NCBI RefSeq assembly: GCF_014207505.1
Contig: NZ_JACHGL010000002.1
Coordinates: forward strand, 125,066 to 189,065
DNA from: Leuconostoc carnosum
GTDB taxonomy: Bacteria; Bacillota; Bacilli; Lactobacillales; Lactobacillaceae
DNA length: 64,000 nucleotides
Direction: 5' to 3'
The position numbers and the translations under genes are program-made. This document shows, piece by piece, positions 50,918 to 60,491 of this stretch; within the stretch, counting starts at the first letter, position 1, and the number at the start of each line of letters is the position of its first letter. The notes under the pieces were generated by a model. It did no database searches and had not been told where the DNA came from. It saw nothing but the letters and a program-made list of their open reading frames with translations.

Positions 50918-51476
50918 TGGTTACAACGTATGTATTCAAGGCGGCATTTAAGTTATCAATAGACACATTTGTCAATAATTGTGTCTCATTCTGTGATGAG
51001 TCATCGATTGCAACTGCTGTTGTACAGTTTGGTAACAAGCGTTCTGCTAATTTTTGATCTTGATTAACGGCTTGGGCAATTTCTGTTGACAGACGATTAT
51101 GTAAGAAATCATTAATATCTAAATCGACTTTTTTGGCGATAAGGGTAACTAATTCATTGGAATATGTTTTATGCTCTACGGTAAGTGAGCGTTGCAAGTC
51201 AATCAAAAAATGACGTGCTTTTTTGTTACCTTCAACTTGTGCTGCTTTAAAATCTAATACCACTTGGTAGATGACTTGCGACAAATCCACAGGGGTTGTT
51301 TGTGAATCTAAATCATTATCGTCTGCCGTCACACTGTCAGCAATTTGTTTGCTCAAAACAGGTATAAAGCGCAAGTGAGCCGGTGAATTCAACCGACAGC
51401 TTAGTTCTTGTAGATGTTCTTCGGTACTTAAGCACTCTGCTGACAATGGGTTAGCAAAGTGATATATATTAATCAT
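50904..51476 (-). CDS. DsbA/SpxH (YjbH)-like thioredoxin-fold protein
   Basis: 190 aa, read leftward. The N-terminus INIYHFANPLSAECLSTEE matches the beta strand and active-site position of SpxH/YjbH (where PLCPECW is typical), but the first Cys is Ser here, leaving one Cys. SpxH is the adaptor that delivers Spx to ClpXP. The location just before relQ-nadK-rluD copies the yjbH-yjbM-yjbN-yjbO order of Bacillus, which supports the call more than the sequence does. CXXC oxidoreductase activity is unlikely. Confidence 0.72.
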   Translation of the reverse strand: MINIYHFANPLSAECLSTEEHLQELSCRLNSPAHLRFIPVLSKQIADSVTADDNDLDSQTTPVDLSQVIYQVVLDFKAAQVEGNKKARHFLIDLQRSLTVEHKTYSNELVTLIAKKVDLDINDFLHNRLSTEIAQAVNQDQKLAERLLPNCTTAVAIDDSSQNETQLLTNVSIDNLNAALNTYVVTSDVG

Positions 51477-51753
51477 AATCCTATTTTCCTCCGTGGTATA
51501 CCTATGTTTATTTTTCTTATTTGATATCCGAAAATTATTCTACCTGCAATAGACTGGCTTGTCGACTGATATGCTCAAAAGAAAACAAAATCTGTGTTAA
51601 AATAATAGGGTAAGTGCAATTATTAGCGTGTTGTCAAGTTTGATTATTAGAATAATGAATGACGACATATTATATGCACGAGTATTAATGAGATTATTGT
51701 ATTTTAAAGTAATATTTATTAAGTTATGATGATATTAAGAAAGAGGTGTCGGC

Positions 51754-52332
51754 ATGGATTGGGATCAATTCTATGTTCCGTACCAGCAAACGGTAACAGA
51801 ATTAAAAGTTAAATTGCGTGGTTTACGCAATCAATATGAAAAAGATGGCAAAAATTCACCAATTGAATTTGTAACAGGACGTGTGAAATCTCAAGCCTCA
51901 ATTGAAGAAAAAATTGTTCGTCGTCATTTGGATGAAGCACGACTATCACTAGATTTACAGGACATAGCTGGCGTACGCATTATGACTAAATATGTTGAAG
52001 AAATCTATACGGTGGTTGAATTACTGCGTGGCCGAACAGATTTTCAGATTTTAGAAGAACGTGATTACGTGATGAATGCTAAACCTTCTGGTTATCGTTC
52101 TTACCATATGGTTATCGAATATCCTGTACAAATGTATAGTGGTGAAAAGAAAGTGCTTGCAGAAATTCAAGTGCGCACTGTTGCAATGAACGTATGGGCA
52201 ACAATTGAACATGATTTGCGTTACAAGCATGGTGATGAATTACCAAAACAGATAGCAGAACAATTGACTGTGCTAGCAGACAGAAACTTTGAATGGGATC
52301 AAAGAGTGAGTGAGATTCGGGCAGCAGAATGA
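51754..52332 (+). CDS. relQ: Small alarmone synthetase RelQ (GTP pyrophosphokinase)
   Basis: Makes (p)ppGpp from ATP and GDP/GTP; single-domain enzyme without the hydrolase half. 192 aa. Motifs: VTGRVKSQASIEEKI, LQDIAGVRIMT, KPSGYRSYHMVIEYP and EIQVRTVAMNVWATIEHDLRYK. AAGAGGTG precedes ATG 51754. Its last codons overlap the nadK start (ATGA), the conserved yjbM-yjbN pairing. Confidence 0.95.
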   Translation: MDWDQFYVPYQQTVTELKVKLRGLRNQYEKDGKNSPIEFVTGRVKSQASIEEKIVRRHLDEARLSLDLQDIAGVRIMTKYVEEIYTVVELLRGRTDFQILEERDYVMNAKPSGYRSYHMVIEYPVQMYSGEKKVLAEIQVRTVAMNVWATIEHDLRYKHGDELPKQIAEQLTVLADRNFEWDQRVSEIRAAE

Positions 52333-53126
52333 AAGTAGCAATATTTAACAATGACGTTGAAAATTCACAAGCCACAACAAAGCAACTAACGTCAGCCTTG
52401 AAAAAGCATGATATTGAAATTAACAATGATACGCCGGATGTTGTCGTCACTGTCGGTGGCGACGGCACGCTTTTGGGCGCTTTTCAAGCTTATGTGGATC
52501 AAATTGATCATGTACGTTTTGTTGGTCTTCATACTGGGCATTTGGGTTTTTATACAGATTGGCTAAGCGCTGAGCTGGATCAACTAGTAGAGAGTTTAAT
52601 TCATGATAACGGTCAAAAAGTGACCTACCCCTTATTAGATATGACGGTGCTTTATGATAGTGGCGAGCAGTACCATTTTTTGGCGCTTAATGAAGCCGCT
52701 ATTAAGCAACCTATGGGGACATTGGTTGCTGATATTTATCTTGGTGGTAAATTGTTTGAACGTTTTCGTGGTGATGGGATTGCTGTTGCGACGCCAACAG
52801 GGTCCACTGCTTATAGTAAGTCAAATGGTGGTGCGGTTTTACATCCACAATTACCAGCAATTCAAATGTCAGAAATTGCTTCAATCAATAATCGTGTTTT
52901 CCGAACTTTGGGTTCACCGTTAATTGTACCGGCCGGACAAGAAATTATTATGAAACCAAAAAGTAATCGCTTTTTGGTGATGTATGATCAATCAGATATT
53001 AAAGGACATGAAATTACAGAATTGCGTTTTAAAGTAGCGGCGCAACAAGTCCATTTTGCAGCTTATCGACACGTTGATTTTTGGCAACGTGTTCATAATG
53101 CTTTTATTAGTGACATTGAATCTTAG
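52329..53126 (+). CDS. nadK: NAD kinase
   Basis: Phosphorylates NAD to NADP. 265 aa. Motifs: VVTVGGDGTLLGAFQ (GGDGT), GLHTGHLGFYTDW, NEAAI, GDGIAVATPTGSTAYSKSNGG. Start lies in the ATGA overlap with relQ, so production of alarmone synthetase and NAD kinase is coupled. Confidence 0.96.
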   Translation: MKVAIFNNDVENSQATTKQLTSALKKHDIEINNDTPDVVVTVGGDGTLLGAFQAYVDQIDHVRFVGLHTGHLGFYTDWLSAELDQLVESLIHDNGQKVTYPLLDMTVLYDSGEQYHFLALNEAAIKQPMGTLVADIYLGGKLFERFRGDGIAVATPTGSTAYSKSNGGAVLHPQLPAIQMSEIASINNRVFRTLGSPLIVPAGQEIIMKPKSNRFLVMYDQSDIKGHEITELRFKVAAQQVHFAAYRHVDFWQRVHNAFISDIES

Positions 53127-53146
53127 ATTTAAATTAATGAGAGGAA

Positions 53147-54085
53147 ATGTATAGACAAGTATTGTTTATACATGACAGACACATGGAATTTACATGGACA
53201 TATACTGGTAGTCAACAACGCAAAGTGCGTACATTTTTACAGGCACATGGGGTTTCACACCGCATGTTTAGTCAAATGAAACATAACGGTGGTGCTATTT
53301 TAAAAAATGGTAAGCCCGTTTATACATCAGATTACCTAGATGATGGGGACAATGTGACGATTGTCATGCCAACCGAAGAAAGTAACGATCTCGTGGTGCC
53401 GGATTATAAGCCATTAGATATTATTTTTGAAAATGAGCATTGGTTGGTTGTTGATAAACCTTATGGGATTACTACCGTTCCAGGTCATGCTGACCGTTTA
53501 CATACGCTTGTGAATCAAGTGAAGGGGCACCTAGAACAAAATAATGCATCGGATTTGGTACCGCATGTTGTCACGCGCTTAGATCGTGATACATCTGGTA
53601 TTGTTTTGTTAGCTAAGCATCGTTTTGCTCATGCAGTTATGGATCAACAACTGCAAGAACATACAGTTGAAAAATTTTATCTTGCTTATCCTAGTGGCAT
53701 TTTATCTGAAGATCATGGTGATATTAATGCGCCAATTGGTCGTGTTGATGGCGATTTTATCAAGCGTGAAGTGCGTGAAGATGGCAAACCTTCACGGACA
53801 GAATATTGGGTCGAGCGTCGCTATGATGAAAATGGTGAGCAACCAATGACACGTGTTAAAGTGCAACTGCACACAGGTCGAACGCACCAAATTCGCGTGC
53901 ATTTTAAAAATATTGGGCATCCGCTAGTAGGGGATGACTTATATGGTGGACCATTGTGGTATGGGTTACGTAGACAGGCATTACATGCTTATCATATGAA
54001 ATTTTATGACCCATTTATTGAAGCGTATCGAGAATTTAATACAAAGTTGCCAGAGGATTTGAAGGGCTTACGTGATTTAGAATAA
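53147..54085 (+). CDS. RluA/RluD-family pseudouridine synthase
   Basis: Modifies uridines in 23S rRNA or tRNA. 312 aa. An S4-like N-terminal region (KVRTFLQAHGVSHRMF) precedes the catalytic domain with VTRLDRDTSGIVLLAK (catalytic Asp), YLAYPSG, LHTGRTHQIRVHF and GHPLVGDDLYGG. ATG 53147 is very close to GAGAGG; ATG 53183 (MEFTW) fits the usual family start but has no ribosome site. Equivalent to yjbO of Bacillus. Confidence 0.93.
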   Translation: MYRQVLFIHDRHMEFTWTYTGSQQRKVRTFLQAHGVSHRMFSQMKHNGGAILKNGKPVYTSDYLDDGDNVTIVMPTEESNDLVVPDYKPLDIIFENEHWLVVDKPYGITTVPGHADRLHTLVNQVKGHLEQNNASDLVPHVVTRLDRDTSGIVLLAKHRFAHAVMDQQLQEHTVEKFYLAYPSGILSEDHGDINAPIGRVDGDFIKREVREDGKPSRTEYWVERRYDENGEQPMTRVKVQLHTGRTHQIRVHFKNIGHPLVGDDLYGGPLWYGLRRQALHAYHMKFYDPFIEAYREFNTKLPEDLKGLRDLE

Positions 54086-54179
54086 TATTGCAGCGTGAGA
54101 TAAATCCGGTTGATTTTGATGGCAACGCTCTAGGAAACGTATTTTTAGTCATACTAAAAAACGAAACAGAGGAGAAATA

Positions 54180-55538
54180 ATGGCAGAAAAAGTCGATCAA
54201 TTAACGGAAACGGTACAACTTTTATCTGACTTACTGCAGTCCGGGCAAGACAGTGAATTTATTGAAAGCTTTGAATCTTTACATGATTTTGAAATGGCGC
54301 AAGTGTATGCAGAATTGCCTCAACAATTTCGTGATGTCGCATGGCGTCTGCTATCTGACGATATATTAGCCACTGTCTTTGATAATATTGATGTTGATGA
54401 TGTGGATATTGTACCACTCTTACAAGAAATGCCACCCCAACGTGGTGCACGTGTTTTAGATGCGATGTACACCGATAACGAAGCTGATTTATTGCAAAAA
54501 ATGCCAGCAAGATTAGTGGCAACTTACTTGAGCTTAATGTCCAAAGTCAGTGCAGAAGAAGTGCGCCAGTTAATTAACTATGATCATCAAACGGCTGGTT
54601 CCTTGATGTCAACTGAGTACATTGCCGTAGAGGGTGATTTGCGAGTTGATGAGGCCATGCATTTGGTCAAAAAGCAGGCTCTAGAAGCCGAATTAATCAG
54701 CTATGTTTATGTATTGGATCATCAAAAATTGATTGGTGTGATTTCATTACGTGATTTATTGACTAATCCAGATGATTTATCTGTAGCAGATATCACAAAT
54801 GAGCGTATCATTAGTGTAAAAGCTGGTGATGATCAAGAAGATGTTGCACAAATTGTTGCTGACTATAATTTCCTCTCTATTCCAGTTACTGATGACAATG
54901 ATCGATTACTTGGTGTCATTACAGTCGATGATATTGTTGATGTTATTGGTGAAGAGGCGATTGAAGATTATTCTGGTTTAGCTGCTGTTAACGTTAGTCA
55001 GATTAACGATTCACCTTGGCATTCAGCTGTTAAACGAATTCCGTGGCTGATTGCTTTGTTGGTTTTGGGGATGGCTACGGCAACGCTAATCAGTTCTTAT
55101 GATGATCTCGTTCGCCGCGCAGCTATTTTAGCAGCCTTTATCTCATTAATTACCGGAACTGCTGGAAATGCCGGGACACAGGCTCTGGCCTTGGCAGTAC
55201 GACGTATTGCTGTTGGAAACGATGATTCTGGTTGGAAAAACTTTCTTAGTGAGTTTATCGCTGGATTAATTGTTGGTATTGCAACGGGTGTTTCAGTATT
55301 TAGTATTGTGGCTATCTGGAAACAAAATGTTGTGCTAGGTCTAGCCGTAGGCATTGCCATGACAATTGCTATTATTGTGGCGAACTTAGCTGGGTATCTC
55401 ATTCCAGTATTGATTGATAAATTAGGTTTTGATCCGGCTGTGGCCAGTGGCCCATTTATCACTACTTTATCAGATTTAACGTCGGTATTGATTTATTTTA
55501 ATGTTGCACAATTATTTATTTCACACTTCATTAGTTGA
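54180..55538 (+). CDS. mgtE: Magnesium transporter MgtE
   Basis: 452 aa. Order: N-terminal superhelical domain (1-130, QEMPPQRGARVLDAM), paired CBS domains (about 135-262, TAGSLMSTEYIAVEG and GVITVDDIVDVIGEEA), connecting helix and five membrane segments (from about 285) with the family's ASGPFITTLSDLTSVLIYF. The cytosolic domains sense Mg2+ and gate the channel. GAGGAG precedes the ATG. The 94-base leader holds a small hairpin at 54142-54160; no known Mg riboswitch is recognisable in it. Confidence 0.96.
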   Translation: MAEKVDQLTETVQLLSDLLQSGQDSEFIESFESLHDFEMAQVYAELPQQFRDVAWRLLSDDILATVFDNIDVDDVDIVPLLQEMPPQRGARVLDAMYTDNEADLLQKMPARLVATYLSLMSKVSAEEVRQLINYDHQTAGSLMSTEYIAVEGDLRVDEAMHLVKKQALEAELISYVYVLDHQKLIGVISLRDLLTNPDDLSVADITNERIISVKAGDDQEDVAQIVADYNFLSIPVTDDNDRLLGVITVDDIVDVIGEEAIEDYSGLAAVNVSQINDSPWHSAVKRIPWLIALLVLGMATATLISSYDDLVRRAAILAAFISLITGTAGNAGTQALALAVRRIAVGNDDSGWKNFLSEFIAGLIVGIATGVSVFSIVAIWKQNVVLGLAVGIAMTIAIIVANLAGYLIPVLIDKLGFDPAVASGPFITTLSDLTSVLIYFNVAQLFISHFIS

Positions 55539-55576
55539 TGAGTGTTGGCATATTGCAGACTAGGAGAGTAAAGATT

Positions 55577-56554
55577 ATGGTAACAAGAAAAGAAACGCGT
55601 CAAGCTAGAAATAAACCTAAAAAGTCACACAAAGTTAGAACAACAATTTTGGTGATTATTGGATTACTGATATTAGCAGGTGTTGGAACAGGCGCATTTG
55701 CTTATTATAAAATGAATCGTACAATTACAAAGATACAAAATCCTTCTAAATTAACCAAAAAAGCTGATGAAATTACAGCGGCCAAAAAACCCGTTTCTTA
55801 CTTATTGTTAGGAACAGATACTGGGGAATTAGGTCGAGATTACAAAGGTAGAACAGATAGCTTAATTGTCATGACGGTAAATCCCAAGAATAAAACTACA
55901 ACAATGACTTCTATTGCTAGAGATACATTGGTCACTGTGGGTGGACAACAAATGAAGATCAACGCAGCATATGCTTATGGGAATGCTGATTCAGCTCAAG
56001 AAGCTGTTGAAAATCTACTTAATATTAAAATTAACGGTGGCTATGTTCTAATTAATATGGGTGGTCTAGTGAAGATGGTAGATGCAGTTGGCGGTGTTGA
56101 TGTGAAATCACCATTGACATTTACAACTGAAGGTGACGATACGCAGGCCGATTCTAAAAGCCAATATTCATTCAATGAAGGACAAACTTACCATATGGAT
56201 GGGAATGAAGCATTAGCCTTTTCACGTATGCGTCATAGTGATCCAAATGGCGATTACGGTCGTCAAATGCGTCAACAATTAATTATTCAAGCTGTTTTGA
56301 AAAACTCAGCCAATATCGGTACCGTGTTTAATGATTCATTATTGAATACTTTGTCAAATAATGTACAAACTGATATATCAACCGCTTCAATGAGAAATTT
56401 GGCATTGAGTTATCGTTCAGCGTTTGGTAATATTCAACAAGACCAAATGCGTGGGACAACACAAAGTATGGGAAACTTAGGTTCGGTTGAAGTTATGAGT
56501 CCATCAGAAATCGCACGTGTGCACAACATCATTTCAAAACAAATGTCGGAATAA
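55577..56554 (+). CDS. LytR-CpsA-Psr (LCP) family wall polymer ligase
   Basis: 325 aa from ATG 55577 (AGGAG nearby); the longer frame from 55535 overlaps mgtE and has no ribosome site. A basic N-terminus and one membrane segment (about 22-44) are followed by the LCP domain outside: LLGTDTGELGRDYKGRTDSL, TSIARDTLV, INAAYAYG, FSRMRHSDPNGDYGRQMRQQ with the conserved Arg/Asp residues that hold the polyprenyl pyrophosphate. LCP proteins join teichoic acids or capsule to peptidoglycan, so this is a likely last step for one or both polymers encoded earlier. Confidence 0.94.
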   Translation: MVTRKETRQARNKPKKSHKVRTTILVIIGLLILAGVGTGAFAYYKMNRTITKIQNPSKLTKKADEITAAKKPVSYLLLGTDTGELGRDYKGRTDSLIVMTVNPKNKTTTMTSIARDTLVTVGGQQMKINAAYAYGNADSAQEAVENLLNIKINGGYVLINMGGLVKMVDAVGGVDVKSPLTFTTEGDDTQADSKSQYSFNEGQTYHMDGNEALAFSRMRHSDPNGDYGRQMRQQLIIQAVLKNSANIGTVFNDSLLNTLSNNVQTDISTASMRNLALSYRSAFGNIQQDQMRGTTQSMGNLGSVEVMSPSEIARVHNIISKQMSE

Positions 56555-56607
56555 ATATTTCAAGTTAATTAAGTACTTTTTGCAAAAATATACAAAAAAA
56601 TAAGGGA

Positions 56608-56628
56608 TATACAGTTATAAACTGTATA
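56608..56628. promoter_or_regulatory. 21-bp palindrome upstream of argG, candidate operator
   Basis: TATACAGTT-ATA-AACTGTATA has perfect nine-base arms. It lies 15 bases before the -35 box of the argG promoter. It does not match the usual ARG box (TGAAT-type) closely, though TTGAATAAATAA and GAATGAATAC occur nearby at 56643 and 56681. Confidence 0.45.
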
Positions 56629-56642
56629 TAGTCATAAAAAAG

Positions 56643-56671
56643 TTGAATAAATAACCATTAGGGGGTAATAT
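56643..56671 (+). promoter_or_regulatory. Promoter of the argGHF operon
   Basis: A -35 TTGAAT (56643-56648), 17-base spacer and -10 TAATAT (56666-56671) place the transcript start near 56678, 27 bases before the argG ATG. Confidence 0.65.
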
Positions 56672-56704
56672 AAATACATCGAATGAATACAGAGGACAAA
56701 AACT

Positions 56705-57931
56705 ATGGCAGAAAAATTAGTATTAGCATATTCAGGTGGTTTAGACACATCAGTAGCAATTCCTTGGTTGAAAGAAAAGGGGTATGATGTTATTGCTGTT
56801 GTCTTAGATGTTGGACAACATGGTAAGGACTTGAATGCCATTCAAGCAAAGGCTCTCACTGTGGGTGCGGTCGAATCTATTGTGATTGATGCAAAATCAG
56901 AGTTTGCCGAACAGTATGTGGCACCAGTGATTAAAGCAAATATGCTTTATGAAGGTGAATACCCAATGGTGTCCGCATTATCCCGGCCATTGATTATTAA
57001 AAAATTAGTTGATATTGCTCATGAAAATGAAGCTGGTGCTATTGCTCATGGTTCAACTGGTCATGGTAATGATCAAGTCCGCTTTGAAGCAGCAATTCAC
57101 GCACTTGATCCAGAAATGAAGATTGAAGCACCAATTCGTGATTTCCAGTGGTCACGTGAAGAGGAAATTGAATATGCACACGCACATGATGTGCCAGTGC
57201 CAATCGGATTGGAATCACCTTATTCAATCGATGAAAATCTATGGGGCCGTGCTAATGAAGCTGGAATTTTGGAAAATCCTTGGAACCAAGCACCCGAAGA
57301 TGCGTATGCATTAACAGCAGCCATCGAAGATGCACCAAATACACCAGAGTTTATTGATATTACTTTTGAAGCTGGCGTACCTGTAGCATTAAATGGTGAA
57401 ACTTTAAATCTTGCTGATTTGATTATTCAATTGAATGAACTAGCTGGTGCCCATGGTATTGGTCGAATTGACCATATCGAAAATCGTTTGGTTGGTATTA
57501 AGTCACGTGAAATTTATGAGGCACCAGCTGCTGCTGTCTTGATGACGGCGCACAAGGATTTGGAAGATTTGACACTTGAACGTGATGTTGCTCATTTCAA
57601 GCCTATTGTTGAACAACAGTTAGCTAACCTTGTTTATGAGGCAAAATGGGTATCACCATTGTTTGACAGCTTAATGGCGTTTATTGACGATACACAGAAA
57701 AATGTGAATGGCGTTGTAAAGATGAAGATGTTGAAGGGAAACGCAATTGCTGTTGCTCGTCAATCAGAGAACAACTCATTGTATGATGAAGATCTAGCAA
57801 CATATACTAGCTCATCATCATTTGATCAAGAATCAGCCGTTGGATTTATTAAATTGTGGACTTTGAGTAACACAGTCTATGAACAAGTAAACCACGTACA
57901 TTCAACAGCTAAAAAAGATACAATCAAGTAG
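56705..57931 (+). CDS. argG: Argininosuccinate synthase
   Basis: Joins citrulline and aspartate using ATP. 408 aa. The P-loop-like [16 protein letters not shown] starts the protein; [33 protein letters not shown] and [10 protein letters not shown] follow. AGAGGAC precedes the ATG. First gene of argGHF, an arginine-synthesis set without visible argB/C/D/J here. Confidence 0.97.
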   Translation: MAEKLVLAYSGGLDTSVAIPWLKEKGYDVIAVVLDVGQHGKDLNAIQAKALTVGAVESIVIDAKSEFAEQYVAPVIKANMLYEGEYPMVSALSRPLIIKKLVDIAHENEAGAIAHGSTGHGNDQVRFEAAIHALDPEMKIEAPIRDFQWSREEEIEYAHAHDVPVPIGLESPYSIDENLWGRANEAGILENPWNQAPEDAYALTAAIEDAPNTPEFIDITFEAGVPVALNGETLNLADLIIQLNELAGAHGIGRIDHIENRLVGIKSREIYEAPAAAVLMTAHKDLEDLTLERDVAHFKPIVEQQLANLVYEAKWVSPLFDSLMAFIDDTQKNVNGVVKMKMLKGNAIAVARQSENNSLYDEDLATYTSSSSFDQESAVGFIKLWTLSNTVYEQVNHVHSTAKKDTIK

Positions 57932-57975
57932 TTAATGGCGCTGTGGCGCCGTACATATTTGCAAGAAAGGAAATG

Positions 57976-58004
57976 CATTTGTGCTAATGACGTTAGTACA
58001 AATG
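57976..58004 (+). promoter_or_regulatory. Hairpin and overlapping mini-ORFs in front of argH
   Basis: A 12-bp stem (CATTTGTGCTAA / TTAGTACAAATG, one G-T) with a five-base loop. AAAGG (57966-57970) precedes ATG 57973 (MHLC, stop TAA), which overlaps ATG 57987 (MTLVQM, stop TGA), which overlaps ATG 58007 in the argH frame. The chain TAATG-TGATG suggests coupled re-initiation into argH. Confidence 0.5.
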
Positions 58005-58015
58005 TGATGATAATT

Positions 58016-59404
58016 ATGGCAACAGCTAAACTATGGGGTGGCCGCTTTACGGCTAAGGCAGCTGAATGGGTCGACGAATTCGGTGCTTCAATTCATTTTG
58101 ACCAAAAAATGGCATCAGAAGATTTAGAAGGTTCTATTGCTCATGCCAAAATGCTTGGTAAACAAGCTATTATCTCAGAAAAAGAGTCTGCGGAAATTGT
58201 AGCTGGGTTGCAGGCATTACAGAAAGAGCTGGAGAACGGACAATTAGTTTTTGATGTTAAAAATGAAGATATCCATATGAATATGGAAGCTTTGTTAACT
58301 GAGAAAATTGGTGCCGTAGCAGGAAAATTGCACACTGCTCGGTCACGTAATGACCAAGTCGCAACAGATTTTCATTTGTGGGTAAAGCATCGTTTACCAG
58401 ATGTATTGACTGTATTAACCGAACTCCAAGAAGAGTTATTAATATTGGCTTCAAAACACTCAGGTACAATTATGTCTGGTTATACACACTTACAACATGC
58501 ACAGCCAATTACGTACGGTCATTATCTATTAGCATATTTTGAAATGTTTCAGCGTGACTATGAACGTTTTGAATTCAATCAGAAACACACAGACATTTTA
58601 CCCTTAGGGGCAGCAGCTTTAGCGGGTACAACTTTCCCAATTGATCGTGAATTTGTTGCTGAACAATTAGACTTTGGTAGCATTTACCATAACTCACTTG
58701 ATGCTGTATCTGATCGTGATTTTGCGCTTGAATTTTTATCAAATGCATCTATTTTAATGATGCATTTGTCACGAATGGCAGAAGAATTGATTTTGTGGTC
58801 AACATATGAGTTTAATTATGTTGAGTTATCAGATGATTTTTCTACTGGATCATCAATTATGCCGCAAAAAAAGAATGCTGATTTTGCTGAATTAGTACGT
58901 GGTAAAACAGGACGTACCTATGGATCACTCATGGCGCTATTGACAACGATGAAATCATTGCCTTTGGCTTACAATAAAGATATGCAAGAAGACAAGGAAC
59001 AGGTTTTCGATGTAACTGACACAGTGATCGCGTCAGTTAAAATTTTTACGGGTATTTTGAATGGATTGAAAGTGCACGAAAAACGGATGCTAGCCAGCAC
59101 ACAAGATGATTTCTCGAATGCTACTGAACTGGCTGATTACTTGGCTACAAAGGGCGTACCTTTCAGGCAAGCCCATGCAATTGTTGGTCAATTAGTCTTG
59201 GCGGGTATTACCACACACACGCCACTGCAAGAAATGGCATTGGCAGACTTGAAATCAGCAGCACCACAGATTGAAGACGATATTTATAATGTATTGAAGT
59301 CGGAAACGGCTGTTAATCGACGAACGTCAATTGGTGGTACAGCAGTTGAAAACGTTAAAAAAGAGATTGTCCGTAATCAAGCAATACTGGAGGCACGTGC
59401 ATGA
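58016..59404 (+). CDS. argH: Argininosuccinate lyase
   Basis: Splits argininosuccinate to arginine and fumarate. 462 aa from ATG 58016 ([12 protein letters not shown], the family start); ATG 58007, coupled to an upstream mini-ORF, would add three residues. Motifs: [44 protein letters not shown] and the signature [10 protein letters not shown]. The frame extends to 57935 but those codons are poor. Overlaps argF by four bases (ATGA). Confidence 0.96.
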   Translation: MATAKLWGGRFTAKAAEWVDEFGASIHFDQKMASEDLEGSIAHAKMLGKQAIISEKESAEIVAGLQALQKELENGQLVFDVKNEDIHMNMEALLTEKIGAVAGKLHTARSRNDQVATDFHLWVKHRLPDVLTVLTELQEELLILASKHSGTIMSGYTHLQHAQPITYGHYLLAYFEMFQRDYERFEFNQKHTDILPLGAAALAGTTFPIDREFVAEQLDFGSIYHNSLDAVSDRDFALEFLSNASILMMHLSRMAEELILWSTYEFNYVELSDDFSTGSSIMPQKKNADFAELVRGKTGRTYGSLMALLTTMKSLPLAYNKDMQEDKEQVFDVTDTVIASVKIFTGILNGLKVHEKRMLASTQDDFSNATELADYLATKGVPFRQAHAIVGQLVLAGITTHTPLQEMALADLKSAAPQIEDDIYNVLKSETAVNRRTSIGGTAVENVKKEIVRNQAILEARA

Positions 59405-60417
59405 ACTCACATTTTCAAGGTAAATCATTTTTAAAAGAAATTGATTTTACAAAAAATGAATTAATGACACTCATCGATTTAGCAGCGCATTTAAAGTCTT
59501 TAAAAAAGCAAAACATTCCCCATCACTATTTAGCTGGGAAAAATATTGCCTTATTATTTGAAAAAACCTCAACTCGTACACGCTCTAGCTTTACAATTGC
59601 AGCTAATGATCTTGGTGCTCATGCCGAATTTTTAGGTAAAAATGATATTCAATTTGGCAAGAAGGAATCACTCGAAGACACGGCTAAAGTTTTTGGACGA
59701 TTATATGATGCAATTGAATACCGTGGCTTTGCTCAAGAAACAGTAGAAGGGTTAGCAACTTATTCTGGTGTGCCAGTGTGGAATGGCTTAACTGATGATT
59801 GGCATCCAACACAAATGCTAGCAGATTTTCTCACGATCAAAGAGCAGTTTGGTCATTTAGAAGGGATCACATTAGCCTATCTTGGTGATGGACGTAATAA
59901 TGTTGCGAATTCATTACTTGTAACTGGGGCAATTTTGGGTGTTAACATTCATATTGTAGCACCTGACAGTTTGCAACCAACGGCAGAAATTCAAACCATA
60001 GCTAATGAAAAAGCAAAAGTATCTGGTGCAAAGTTAGTGATTACGGACGATATAGCGGCAGGTGTGGTTGGCGCTGACGTATTATATACGGACGTTTGGG
60101 CATCAATGGGAGAAGAAGAAACCTTTGAAGCGAGAATCAAACTATTAACACCTTATCAAATTAATCAACAGTTAGTCGACCAAACGCAAAATGATCAAGT
60201 GATTGTTTTGCATGATTTACCAGCTTTTCATGATTTGAATACAGTCATGTCACAAGATATTTATGATCAATTCGGTATTCAAGAAATGGAAATTACCGAT
60301 GAAGTGTTCCACGCACCATATGCACATCAATTTGAGCAAGCTGAAAATCGTTTGCATACAATTAAAGCTATTATGGCAGCATCTCTCGGAAACTTATTTA
60401 TACCAGAAATTAAATAA
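59401..60417 (+). CDS. argF: Ornithine carbamoyltransferase-like protein with altered HCLP motif
   Basis: Makes citrulline from ornithine and carbamoyl phosphate. 338 aa. Carbamoyl phosphate site [50 protein letters not shown] and the late [20 protein letters not shown] are all standard. The ornithine-side motif normally written HCLPAFHD is HDLPAFHD here (GAT codon), so the conserved active-site Cys is Asp. Context with argG and argH supports a biosynthetic role, but substrate or kinetics may differ. ATGA overlap with argH; terminator at 60426. Confidence 0.93.
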   Translation: MNSHFQGKSFLKEIDFTKNELMTLIDLAAHLKSLKKQNIPHHYLAGKNIALLFEKTSTRTRSSFTIAANDLGAHAEFLGKNDIQFGKKESLEDTAKVFGRLYDAIEYRGFAQETVEGLATYSGVPVWNGLTDDWHPTQMLADFLTIKEQFGHLEGITLAYLGDGRNNVANSLLVTGAILGVNIHIVAPDSLQPTAEIQTIANEKAKVSGAKLVITDDIAAGVVGADVLYTDVWASMGEEETFEARIKLLTPYQINQQLVDQTQNDQVIVLHDLPAFHDLNTVMSQDIYDQFGIQEMEITDEVFHAPYAHQFEQAENRLHTIKAIMAASLGNLFIPEIK

Positions 60418-60425
60418 AACCAAAT

Positions 60426-60466
60426 AAAAAATACGTCAAGCAATCATATTGCTTGGCGTATTTTTT
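60426..60466. terminator. Bidirectional terminator between argF and phosphoketolase
   Basis: Two 18-base arms pair with one wobble around a TCATA loop; A-run outside on the left and T-run on the right. The genes on both sides converge. Confidence 0.9.
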
Positions 60467-60491
60467 ATTTGGTAGTTAGAAGATCAAATAA

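Noticed and set aside
54086-54179. Mg2+-responsive riboswitch before mgtE
   Set aside because: The leader is under 100 bases and lacks M-box conserved elements; only a small hairpin is seen.
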